Positions 1 to 6,900 of a stretch of 11,949 nucleotides of DNA are shown here, piece after piece. This stretch comes from DASRVA01 sp050732935 (GTDB lineage Bacteria > Gemmatimonadota > Gemmatimonadetes > JACCXV01 > JAHWKZ01). Numbering within the stretch: the stretch's first letter is position 1; each line of letters opens with the position of its first letter. A model generated the notes under the pieces. That model did no database searches. It was not told the origin of the DNA and worked only from the letters and a program-made list of their open reading frames with translations. The translations under genes were made by a program, and so were the position numbers. Where the stretch lies: positions 1 to 11,949 of the forward strand of contig JBOHRW010000040.1 of assembly GCA_050732935.1 (NCBI GenBank), in the 5' to 3' direction.

Positions 1-407
1 AGATGTTCCGGAAGCTTTTGGACGAGGCCCAGGCGGGGGACAACGTGGGGCTGCTGTTGCGGGGGGTGGACAAGGACGAGGTGCAGCGCGGCATGGTGAT
101 CGCCAAGCCGGGGTCGATCACGCCGCACACGGAGTTCGAGGGCGAGGTGTACGTGTTGACGAAGGAGGAGGGCGGCCGTCACACGCCGTTTTTCCCGGGC
201 TATCGTCCTCAGTTCTACTTCCGGACGACAGACGTGACGGGATCGATCGAGCTGCCGGAAGGTGTGGAGATGGTAATGCCGGGGGACAACATCACGTTGA
301 AGGGCCAGCTGATCACACCGGTGGCGATGGACGAGGGGCTCCGGTTCGCGATCCGCGAGGGCGGGCGGACGGTCGGCGCCGGCGTCGTAACCAAGATCCT
401 CGAGTAG
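1..407 (+). CDS. tuf: Elongation factor Tu, C-terminal part (5' truncated by window)
   Basis: This is the last 134 or so codons of EF-Tu, the GTPase that delivers aminoacyl-tRNA to the ribosome in the cytoplasm. The reading frame enters the window already open; the ATG at position 3 is an internal Met (the family has a Met in the motif GVEMFRKLLDE), not the start. The visible part covers the end of domain 2 and all of domain 3. Strongly diagnostic stretches are AGDNVGLLLRG, EGGRHTPFFPGYRPQFYF, TTDVTGSIELPEGVEMVMPG and the terminal LRFAIREGGRTVGAGVV. The stop is TAG at 405-407. The GTP-binding domain 1 lies upstream and cannot be assessed. Only 10 bases separate it from rpmG, so the two are probably cotranscribed. 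Family assignment is certain; which of possible tuf copies this is cannot be told. Confidence 0.98.
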   Translation, partial: MFRKLLDEAQAGDNVGLLLRGVDKDEVQRGMVIAKPGSITPHTEFEGEVYVLTKEEGGRHTPFFPGYRPQFYFRTTDVTGSIELPEGVEMVMPGDNITLKGQLITPVAMDEGLRFAIREGGRTVGAGVVTKILE

Positions 408-417
408 GCGGCTGAAG

Positions 418-576
418 ATGGCGGCGATTCGCGACAAGATCACGCTCGCGTGCTCCGAATGTAAGGAGCGGAACTACCACGTGACCAAGAATCGCCGGAA
501 GCATCCGGATCGTGTCGAGTTCCGCAAGTACTGCCGGCGCTGCAACTCGCACACGATGCACAAGGAGACGAAGTAG
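418..576 (+). CDS. rpmG: 50S ribosomal protein L33 (zinc-binding form)
   Basis: This 52-codon gene encodes L33, a small basic protein of the large ribosomal subunit near the E site. The product begins MAAIRDKITLACSECKERNY and ends NSHTMHKETK, the normal length and pattern of the family. Two CXXC pairs, Cys12/Cys15 and Cys39/Cys42, should bind one zinc ion, making this the C+ type of L33 rather than the zinc-free form. The ATG at 418 is the only sensible start; the upstream ribosome-binding signal is weak. It lies between tuf and the tRNA-Trp gene, a placement seen in many bacteria. If a zinc-free L33 paralogue exists elsewhere, zinc-dependent swapping would be possible, but that is not visible here. 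Confidence 0.96.
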   Translation: MAAIRDKITLACSECKERNYHVTKNRRKHPDRVEFRKYCRRCNSHTMHKETK

Positions 577-617
577 TTCGGAGGATAACAGGGGGACTGG
601 CATCCAGGACAGCCCAC

Positions 618-694
618 AGGGGTGTAGCTCAGTTTGGGAGAGCAGCGGACTCCAAATCCGCAGGTCGCAGGTTCGAGTCCTGTCACCCCTGCCA
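618..694 (+). tRNA. trnW: tRNA-Trp (anticodon CCA), 3' CCA encoded
   Basis: A complete cloverleaf can be drawn. The acceptor stem AGGGGTG (618-624) pairs with CACCCCT (684-690). The D stem is GCTC (627-630) with GAGC (640-643). The anticodon stem GCGGA (645-649) pairs with TCCGC (657-661), around a CTCCAAA loop with anticodon CCA at 652-654. The T stem GCAGG/CCTGT (667-671, 679-683) encloses the TTCGAGT loop. The discriminator is G691, as expected for tRNA-Trp, and CCA (692-694) is encoded. The A1-U72 and G73 ends match E. coli tRNA-Trp. It reads UGG codons. The position between rpmG and secE implies it is cut out of a longer transcript by RNase P and 3' nucleases. Confidence 0.98.
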
Positions 695-711
695 TCGACG
701 ACATCGACGAC
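694..711 (+). repeat. Two tandem copies of a 9-bp unit just after tRNA-Trp
   Basis: The unit ATCGACGAC occurs twice back to back, starting on the last A of the encoded CCA of the tRNA and ending 9 bases before the secE start region. It may only be simple-sequence drift in the trailer of the tRNA precursor. No function is claimed. Confidence 0.6.
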
Positions 712-720
712 TGACGGTCG

Positions 721-915
721 GTGAACATGCTGGAGAAGATTCGACAGTTCCTGCGCGAGGTCCGGGCCGAGATGGAGAAGGTCACGTGGCCCGGACGGCA
801 GGAGGTCCAGGCGGCCACGATCGTGATCATCGCCCTCGTGATCCTGCTGGCGGCGTTCATCGGGGCCGTGGATTTCGTCGTGAGCCGGGTGCTCGGCCTG
901 TTCTTCAGGCTCTAG
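721..915 (+). CDS. secE: Preprotein translocase subunit SecE
   Basis: SecE is the small essential subunit of the SecYEG channel in the cytoplasmic membrane, where it clamps SecY. The 64-residue product has an amphipathic, charged N-terminal helix (about residues 3-22), the family hallmark KVTWP at 20-24 (Trp23-Pro24), and one hydrophobic membrane segment at about 31-56. This is the short single-helix form common in most bacteria; E. coli SecE has two extra helices. The start is uncertain: GTG at 721 or ATG at 727 (two codons shorter). An in-frame TGA at 712-714 rules out anything longer, and neither candidate has a strong Shine-Dalgarno sequence. It sits 34 bases ahead of nusG, the usual secE-nusG pair. 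Confidence 0.96.
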   Translation: MNMLEKIRQFLREVRAEMEKVTWPGRQEVQAATIVIIALVILLAAFIGAVDFVVSRVLGLFFRL

Positions 916-949
916 ATGGGATGCTCGGGAGACGAACGGGAAGGGACCG

Positions 950-1543
950 ATGACTGACGAGACAGCGAAGAGCGGAGACGAGGCGCAGCAGGCGACGGCG
1001 ACCGAGCAGGGCAAGTGGTACGCCCTGCAGGTCTACTCCGGCCATGAGAACAAGGTCCGCACCCTGCTCGAGAAGCGGATCGCCGAGAGCAACGATCCCA
1101 ACGTGATCATCCATCAGGTCCTGGTGCCGACTCAGGAGGTGATGGAGATCAAGGGCGGCAAGAAGACCAAGGTGACTCGCAACCTCTATCCGGGGTACAT
1201 CCTCGTCGAGGCGGTGATGAACGAGGACACCCAGTACTTCATCAACCGGGTGAGCGGGATCATCAAGTTTCTTGGGGCCGGAGCGACGCCGCAGCCGCTC
1301 CGCGAGCGAGAGGTCAACAAGATCCTCGGTCGCATCGACGAGGTGAAGGAGCCCGTCGAGGTGGAGGAGATCCCGTTCGATATCGGGGACCCGGTGGATG
1401 TCGTGGAGGGCCCCTTCGGCGATTTCAGCGGCGTGGTCGAGGAGGTCTATCCCGAGAAGGGCAAGGTCAAGGTGACGGTCAGCCTCTTCGGGCGGCCGAC
1501 CGCGGTCGAGCTCGATTATCTGCAGCTCAAGAAGACGTCGTAG
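950..1543 (+). CDS. nusG: Transcription termination/antitermination factor NusG
   Basis: NusG binds RNA polymerase across the cleft through its N-terminal domain and contacts Rho or ribosomal protein S10 through its C-terminal KOW domain, coupling transcription to translation or termination. The 197-residue product shows the NGN domain at about 21-118 (GKWYALQVYSGHENKV at 21-36; LYPGYILVEAVM at 79-90), a charged linker at about 119-142, and a KOW domain at about 143-197 (VDVVEGPFGDFSGVVEEV). The first 20 residues are polar and probably disordered. Length is slightly above the E. coli protein (181). The ATG is preceded by a purine run AAGGGA at 941-946. It follows secE and precedes rplK by 56 bases, the usual context. 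Confidence 0.98.
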   Translation: MTDETAKSGDEAQQATATEQGKWYALQVYSGHENKVRTLLEKRIAESNDPNVIIHQVLVPTQEVMEIKGGKKTKVTRNLYPGYILVEAVMNEDTQYFINRVSGIIKFLGAGATPQPLREREVNKILGRIDEVKEPVEVEEIPFDIGDPVDVVEGPFGDFSGVVEEVYPEKGKVKVTVSLFGRPTAVELDYLQLKKTS

Positions 1544-1558
1544 CGGAATGCGCGGCGG

Positions 1559-1581
1559 CGGGGGCCGAAAGCGGCGCCCCG
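1559..1581 (+). promoter_or_regulatory. Strong RNA hairpin in the rplK leader (possible autoregulatory site)
   Basis: The nusG-rplK gap contains a stable stem-loop. CGGGG (1559-1563) pairs with CCCCG (1577-1581), and GCCG (1564-1567) pairs with CGGC (1572-1575), with a single bulged G at 1576 and an AAAG loop. It ends 18 bases before the rplK ATG, just ahead of the ribosome-binding site. No T run follows, so it is not an intrinsic terminator. In E. coli, L1 represses rplKA by binding the rplK leader; the location fits, but I cannot match the known L1-binding consensus, so that role is inference. Confidence 0.45.
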
Positions 1582-1599
1582 GCACACGGAGAGAGGAAG

Positions 1600-2025
1600 A
1601 TGGCAAAGAAGGTCATAACGCAGATCAAGCTCCAGATCCCGGCGGGGCAGGCCAACCCGGCTCCTCCCGTTGGGCCGGCGCTCGGCCAGCACAGCGTCAA
1701 CATCATGGAGTTCTGCAAGGCGTTCAACGCGAAGACCGCCCAGCAGGTGGGGCTGATCATCCCGGTGGTGATCACGGTGTACGCCGACCGGTCGTTCACA
1801 TTTATCACTAAGACCCCGCCCGCGGCCGTTCTGCTGAAGAAGGCCGCGGGGCTCGACAAGGGATCGGCGGAGCCCAATCGCACGAAGGTAGCCCAGGTCT
1901 CGCGGGATCAGTGCCGGGAGATCGCCCGGACCAAGCTCCCGGATCTGAACGCGAGCGACATCGAGTCGGCGACCAACATGATCGCCGGGACGGCGCGTTC
2001 GATGGGAATCGAGGTGGTCGCATGA
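1600..2025 (+). CDS. rplK: 50S ribosomal protein L11
   Basis: L11 sits at the base of the stalk in the GTPase-associated centre and helps factor binding and the stringent response to idle ribosomes. The product is 141 residues, the standard length. The N-terminal domain contains the signature AGQANPAPPVGPALGQ (15-30); Pro22 and Pro26, where thiostrepton-resistance changes are known in other bacteria, are both present. The C-terminal rRNA-binding domain ends with LNASDIESATNMIAGTARSM. The ATG at 1600 follows GAGAGGAAG, a good ribosome-binding site. Its TGA stop overlaps the rplA start in the sequence ATGA (2022-2025), so L11 and L1 are probably translationally coupled. Confidence 0.98.
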   Translation: MAKKVITQIKLQIPAGQANPAPPVGPALGQHSVNIMEFCKAFNAKTAQQVGLIIPVVITVYADRSFTFITKTPPAAVLLKKAAGLDKGSAEPNRTKVAQVSRDQCREIARTKLPDLNASDIESATNMIAGTARSMGIEVVA

Positions 2026-2729
2026 CCCGGCTGGCGGCGAGAAGCCGACGCTATCGCGAGGCCGCTGCCGGGCTCGAGGCCGGACGGGCTTACGACGTGC
2101 GAGACGCGGTCCACGCATTGAAGGAGATGCCGGCCGCCGGTTTCGAGGAGACGGTGGATCTCGCCGCGCGGCTCGGGGTGGATCCCCGGCACGCCGACCA
2201 GATCGTCCGCGGAACGGTCGTTCTTCCGCATGGCACGGGACGGTCGGTGCACGTGACGGTCATCGCGCAGGGAGAGAAGCAGAAGGAAGCCACGGAGGCC
2301 GGAGCGGACGTGGTCGGTGGAAAGGACGTCGTCCAGAAGATCCAGGACGGCTGGTTGGAGACGGGTGTCATTCTCGCGACGCCGGACATGATGAGCGAGG
2401 TCGGCAAGCTCGGACGCCTGCTCGGCCCGCGCGGCCTCATGCCCAACCCGAAGAGCGGCACCGTGACCTTCGACATCGGGCGGGCGGTCCGTGAGGTCAA
2501 GGCCGGGAAGATCGAATTCCGCACCGACAAGACCGGCAACATCCACGTGCCGGTCGGCCGCCGCTCGTTCAGCGAGGATCAGCTGGTGGAGAACGTCGAC
2601 GCGTTCATGGAAACCATCATGAGGGCCAAGCCGGCCGCCGCCAAGGGTCAATACGTCCGCAGCGTGGCGATCTCCAGCACCATGGGCCCGAGCGTATCGA
2701 TCGATCCGAACCTGTATCGCCGCGCGTAA
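2022..2729 (+). CDS. rplA: 50S ribosomal protein L1
   Basis: L1 forms the mobile stalk near the E site of the large subunit, and in many bacteria represses its own operon. The product from the ATG at 2022 is 235 residues, the normal size. It begins MTRLAARSRRYREA, matching the SKRYREA pattern of the family, and has the signature LGPRGLMPNPKSGTVT around residues 134-149. The frame stays open upstream to about 1911, but that part lies inside rplK and resembles nothing. The 4-base overlap with the rplK stop and the GAGGTGG at 2011-2017 support 2022. Only 10 bases separate it from rplJ. Confidence 0.97.
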   Translation: MTRLAARSRRYREAAAGLEAGRAYDVRDAVHALKEMPAAGFEETVDLAARLGVDPRHADQIVRGTVVLPHGTGRSVHVTVIAQGEKQKEATEAGADVVGGKDVVQKIQDGWLETGVILATPDMMSEVGKLGRLLGPRGLMPNPKSGTVTFDIGRAVREVKAGKIEFRTDKTGNIHVPVGRRSFSEDQLVENVDAFMETIMRAKPAAAKGQYVRSVAISSTMGPSVSIDPNLYRRA

Positions 2730-2739
2730 AGAGGAGCCG

Positions 2740-3426
2740 ATGCCGACCGCTCAGAAGGAACTCAAGGTAAGCCGGCTCCGGGAACGGCTGGAAGGTGCCA
2801 AGTGTCTGTATGTCACCGACTTCACCGGGCTGGACGTGGCCATGATGACCGAGCTCCGTGCGCGTCTGACGGACGCCAGCGTCGAATACGTCGTAGTGAA
2901 GAACACGCTCGCGCGGCGCGCGCTGGCCGACGGTCCGTACGCCGAGCTTGTCGAGCACATGACGGGACCCAACGCGTTCGCGGTCTCGCGCGAGGACGTG
3001 GTGAGCGCGGCCAAGATCCTCACCGAGTTCGCCAGGGAACGTGAGCGGCCGCAGATCACGGCCGGTGCCATCGAGGGGCAGGTCGTGTCCCTCGAGGAGA
3101 TCCGGCGGATCGCTTCTCTGCCGCCGCGGGACCAGCTGCTGGCCGAGGTGGTGGGCCATGCCCGCGCCCCGATCTCCGGCCTGGTGTTCGTTCTGCACGG
3201 CCTGATGGCGAAGTTCGTCCGCACGGTCGAGGCCGTGCGCGCGCAGCGCGAAGCCGAGGGGGGCGGTGCCCCGCCTGCCGCATCGGCGGAGGCGGAGGAG
3301 ACTGTGGCGCCCGCCACGTCAGCGGAGGCGGAGGAAACGGCCGCGCCCGACGAGTCCCCGGGGGCCGAGGAAACGGCCGCGCCCGACGAGTCCGCTCCGG
3401 ACACTCCGGAACAACCGGACGCTTGA
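2740..3426 (+). CDS. rplJ: 50S ribosomal protein L10 with an acidic repeat tail
   Basis: L10 anchors L12 dimers on the ribosomal stalk, where they recruit translation GTPases. Residues 1 to about 173 are ordinary L10: the rRNA-binding domain with FTGLDVAMMTELRARL and VVVKNTLARRAL, then SLPPRDQLLAEVVG and the long C-terminal helix (about 150-173) expected to carry L12 dimers. Normal L10 ends here at roughly 165-175 residues. This protein has 228. The extra 55 residues (174-228) start with GGG and contain three tandem 12-residue units, SAEAEETVAPAT, SAEAEETAAPDE and SPGAEETAAPDE (182-217), then SAPDTPEQPDA. Residues 182-228 have 15 acidic and no Lys or Arg, so the tail is probably disordered. 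The start follows GAGGAG at 2731-2736. The family is certain; the tail's function is unknown. Confidence 0.97.
   Translation: MPTAQKELKVSRLRERLEGAKCLYVTDFTGLDVAMMTELRARLTDASVEYVVVKNTLARRALADGPYAELVEHMTGPNAFAVSREDVVSAAKILTEFARERERPQITAGAIEGQVVSLEEIRRIASLPPRDQLLAEVVGHARAPISGLVFVLHGLMAKFVRTVEAVRAQREAEGGGAPPAASAEAEETVAPATSAEAEETAAPDESPGAEETAAPDESAPDTPEQPDA
3283..3390 (+). repeat. 36-bp tandem repeat, three units, inside rplJ
   Basis: Three consecutive in-frame 36-bp units run 3283-3318, 3319-3354 and 3355-3390. By direct comparison units 1 and 2 agree at 28 of 36 positions, and units 2 and 3 at 32 of 36. A 27-base stretch at 3331-3357 is repeated exactly at 3367-3393. Because the unit is a multiple of three, gain or loss of units would keep rplJ in frame. 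The near-identity at synonymous positions suggests recent duplication rather than selection on protein alone. Confidence 0.92.
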
Positions 3427-3459
3427 CCATAAGTAGACCGTAACCGCAAGGAGAGCACG

Positions 3460-3843
3460 ATGGCGAAGGCGACGATGTCGAAGGACGAGATCATCGAGGC
3501 GATCGGCAACATGAGCGTACTCGATCTGGCCGAGATGGTGAAGGAGATGGAGGACAAATTCGGCGTGACGGCCGCGGCTCCCATGATGGCGGCGCCGGCC
3601 GCGGGCGCCCCCGCCGCGGTGGAGGAGGAGAAGGACTCCTTCGACGTCATCCTGGCGGCGGTCGGGGACAAGAAGATCCAGGTCATCAAGGTGGTTCGCG
3701 AGATCACCTCGCTCGGCCTGAAGGAGGCGAAGGACCTCGTCGACGGGGCTCCGAAGCCGGTAAGGGAAGGCGTCGGCAAGCCCGAGGCCGAGGACATCCA
3801 GAAGAAGCTTCAGGAGGCCGGCGCGACGGTCGAGGTCAAGTAG
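3460..3843 (+). CDS. rplL: 50S ribosomal protein L7/L12
   Basis: L12 is the multicopy stalk protein that recruits and stimulates EF-Tu, EF-G and IF2. The 127-residue product has the three expected parts: an N-terminal dimerisation and L10-binding helical domain (about 1-36), an Ala/Pro-rich flexible hinge (about 37-55, APMMAAPAAGAPAA), and the globular C-terminal domain (58-127). The factor-binding helix has Ile76, Lys77 and Arg80 in VIKVVR, equivalent to E. coli Ile69, Lys70 and Arg73, followed by LGLKEAKDLVDGAPKPV. The ATG follows AAGGAG at 3448-3453 with a 6-base spacer. The 33-base gap after rplJ has no recognisable site beyond this. Cotranscribed with rplJ. Confidence 0.98.
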   Translation: MAKATMSKDEIIEAIGNMSVLDLAEMVKEMEDKFGVTAAAPMMAAPAAGAPAAVEEEKDSFDVILAAVGDKKIQVIKVVREITSLGLKEAKDLVDGAPKPVREGVGKPEAEDIQKKLQEAGATVEVK

Positions 3844-3863
3844 ACCAGCGCGCGGGAGATCGG

Positions 3864-3900
3864 GCGGGACGGACGCGCCGGCGGCCGTCCCGCGCCTTTT
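3864..3900 (+). terminator. Probable partial terminator (attenuator) between rplL and rpoB
   Basis: GGGACGG (3866-3872) pairs perfectly with CCGTCCC (3885-3891), extendable by C3865-G3892 and G3864-C3893 to 9 G+C-rich pairs. A 12-base loop is enclosed and CGCC then TTTT (3897-3900) follow. The T run is short and 3 bases off the stem, which suggests a leaky rather than a full terminator. In E. coli the same gap holds an attenuator that lowers rpoBC expression relative to rplJL. The analogy is inference. Confidence 0.6.
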
Positions 3901-3906
3901 CGGCGC
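3892..3906 (+). promoter_or_regulatory. Second small hairpin holding the T run in its loop
   Basis: GCGCC (3892-3896) pairs with GGCGC (3902-3906) around the loop TTTTC. It directly abuts the 7-bp core of the preceding hairpin and competes for bases 3892-3893 with that hairpin's extended form. It could act as an antiterminator-like alternative, a processing site, or nothing; only the pairing is seen. Confidence 0.4.
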
Positions 3907-3930
3907 CTCGTCCGGCAGCGGCTCAGCGAC

Positions 3931-3945
3931 AAGGAGAGCGATTTG
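3931..3945 (+). promoter_or_regulatory. Shine-Dalgarno deciding the TTG start of rpoB
   Basis: AAGGAG at 3931-3936 stands 6 bases before TTG at 3943-3945, the same core and spacing as used by rplL (AAGGAG 3448-3453). No in-frame ATG exists until 4003, which would delete the N-terminal HSFGKLGVS segment that aligns with the start region of other RpoB proteins. This supports a non-ATG start. Confidence 0.8.
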
Positions 3946-6900
3946 AGATCCAATAGCGGCAACGGGACCAAACACCATTCCTTCGGCAAGCTCGGCGTGT
4001 CCATGGACATGCCGGATCTGCTGGCCGTTCAGAAGGAATCGTTCGCCAAGCTCCTCCAGATCGAGGTGCCCGCAGAAGAGCGGGTCAGCGATGGCCTGCA
4101 GGCCGTCTTCCAGGACGTGTTCCCGATCACCGACGTCAAGGAGAACTACTCGCTCGAGTTCGTCCGCTACGCGATCGGCGAGCCGAAGTACGGCGTCGAG
4201 GAGTGCCAGGAGCGCGACATGACCTATGCGGCTCCGCTCAAGGCCACGCTCCGCCTCGTCATGAAGGAGGACGTCGACGGCGAGAAGAAGATCAAGGCGG
4301 TGACCGAGAAAGAGGTTTTCCTCGGGGAGATCCCGTTGCTGACCGACCTGGGGACGTTCGTCATCAACGGGGCCGAGCGCGTGATCGTGAGCCAGCTCCA
4401 CCGTTCGCCGGGCGTCGTGTTCGAGGAGAACATCCATCCCAACGGCACCAAGCTCCACAGCGCCCGCATCATCCCGTTCCGCGGATCGTGGGTGGAGTTC
4501 ACCGTGGACATACACGACATCGTGTACGTCCACATCGACAAGAAGAAAAAGTTCCCGGTCACGGCGCTCCTGCGCGCGTTCGGCTACGCGACGAACGGGG
4601 AGATTCTGGAACAGTTCTACGAGGTTCGGAAGATCGACCTCGCCGACGCTAAGGATCGTGACGTGCGCCGCGAGCTGCTCGGCGCCCCGCTGGCCGAGGA
4701 CGTCGTCGACGAGGAAACCGGCGAGGTGTTCGTCGAGAGGAACACCGAGATCACCGCGGACATCTACAAGAAGCTGAGGAAGGCGGGCGTCGACGAGATC
4801 GAGATCTACGCCAGCGGCCTCGATCTGCCGCGCGCCGAGGCGTACCTGGTGGCCAACACGCTCCGCAAGGATCCGACCGAGGACCAGAACGACGCGCTGA
4901 TGAAGATCTACAGCCTGATGCGCTCGGGGGAGGCGCCGAACCTGACGATCGCCCGCGACCACCTGGAGCGGTTGTTCTTCGACCCCAAGCGCTACGACTT
5001 GGGCCGGGTCGGTCGCTACAAGCTGAACCAGCGTCTCGAGATCGAGGCTCCGCCGGATATCACGATCCTGCGGCGCGAGGACTTCGTCGAGATCATCAAG
5101 TATCTGGTCAAGCTTCGTAACGGGCTCGGCTATGTGGACGATATCGATCACCTGGGGAACCGCCGGGTGCGCTCGATCGGGGAGCTGATCGCCAACCAGT
5201 TCTCGCTCGGCCTGTCGCGCATGGCCCGGCTGGTCCGTGAGCGGATGACGACCCAGGACCCCGAGAAGATGGCGCTCGACGACCTGGTGAACGCGCGCAC
5301 GGTGAGTGCCGTCATCAACGCCTTCTTCGGCTCGAGCCAGCTGTCGCAGTTCATGGATCAGACCAACCCGCTGGCCGAGATGACCCACAAGCGGCGCCTG
5401 TCGGCGCTGGGTCCGGGTGGCCTGACGCGCGAGCGGGCGGGCTTCGAAGTCCGCGACGTCCACTATTCGCACTACGGCCGGATGTGTCCGATCGAGACGC
5501 CCGAGGGGCCGAACATCGGGCTCATCACGAGCCTTTCCACGTACGCGCGCATCAACGACCTGGGCTTCATCGAGACCCCGTACCGGAAGGTCGAGAAGGG
5601 GCGCGTCACGGGGGAGATCGTCTACCTCTCCGCGAGCCAGGAAGATCCGTTCGTGATCGCGCAGGCAAGCGCGCCCCTCGATGAGAAGGGCCGCTTTCTG
5701 AACGAGTACGTCCTGTGCCGGCTGCACGACAACTTCCCGCTCGTGAAGCCCGAAGAGGTCGACTTCATGGACGTCTCGCCGGAACAGCTGGTCTCGATCG
5801 CCGCGGCGCTGATTCCGTTCCTCGAGCACGACGACGCCAATCGCGCGCTGATGGGCTCGAACATGCAGCGACAGGCGGTGCCGCTTCTCCAGCCGCAGGT
5901 GCCGATCATCAGCACCGGCCTCGAGGGTCGCGTGGCGATCGACTCGGGCGCCGTCGTGGTTGCCAGACGGGACGGGGTCGTCGAGAGCGTCACCAGCGAT
6001 CGGGTGATCGTGCGGCGCAAGGGAAAGAGTCCCGCCGAGGACGAAGGGAAGATCGACTTCGCCAACGCCGACGTCTACGAGCTGATGAAGTTCCGGCGCA
6101 CGAACCAGGACACAGCCATCAACCAGCGCCCGCTGGTCCGTCGCGGCGACAAGGTGAAGGCCGGGCAGGTCCTGGCCGACGGCGCCGCCACGGCCGACGG
6201 CAAGCTGGCCCTCGGCGTCAACACGCTGGTGGCCTTCATGCCGTGGTACGGCTCGAACTTCGAGGACGCGATCATCCTCAGCGAGCGACTGGTCAAGGAC
6301 GATACGTTCACGTCGGTCCACATCCAGGAGCTCGAGCTGCACGTCCGGGACACCAAGCGCGGCCAGGAGGAGATCACCCACGAGATCCCTAACGTCGCCG
6401 AGGAGGCGCTCGTCAACCTCGACGATCGCGGCATCGTCCGCATCGGCGCCAGCATCAAGCCGGGTGACATCCTGGTTGGCAAGGTCAGTCCCAAGGGCGA
6501 GAAGGAGCTCTCGCCCGAGGAGCGGCTCCTGACCGCCATCTTCGGCGAGAAGGCCAAGGACGTGAAGGACACCTCGCTCAAGGCACCGCCCGGCCTCGAG
6601 GGCGTCATCATCGACGTCAAGGTGTTCAGCCGCATGCACGACGACGTCCTCACCGAGCGCGACAAGGAGCTCGAGGAGGGGAAGTCGAAGCGCCACGAGG
6701 AGCGCGAGATCGCGAAGGTGCTCGCCAGCCGCAACGAGCAGCTCGCCGAGATCCTGAAGGGGGCCAGCGTCGAGACGCTCAAGTACGACCCCGAGGACCG
6801 CGTGAACGTCCAGCCGATCGGCACCAAGCTGACGGCCAAGATGGTCGAGGAGATCGATCTCTCGAAGATCGACTGGAAGAGCGTGGAGCTGAAGGAGGAG

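Noticed and set aside
577..617. A promoter for tRNA-Trp and secE (GATAAC as a -10 box)
   Set aside because: No -35 like sequence lies at proper spacing (AAGGAG stands there), and the match is weak. The gap shows nothing else but a 4-bp CTGG/CCAG mini-stem.
313..1606. Minus-strand open frames across tuf, tRNA-Trp, secE and nusG
   Set aside because: They run through a tRNA gene and several certain + strand genes and encode nothing recognisable.
1911..2021. A longer N-terminus for L1 starting inside rplK
   Set aside because: The added residues resemble nothing in L1, while ATG at 2022 gives the usual length, a good GAGGTGG site and a coupled ATGA overlap.
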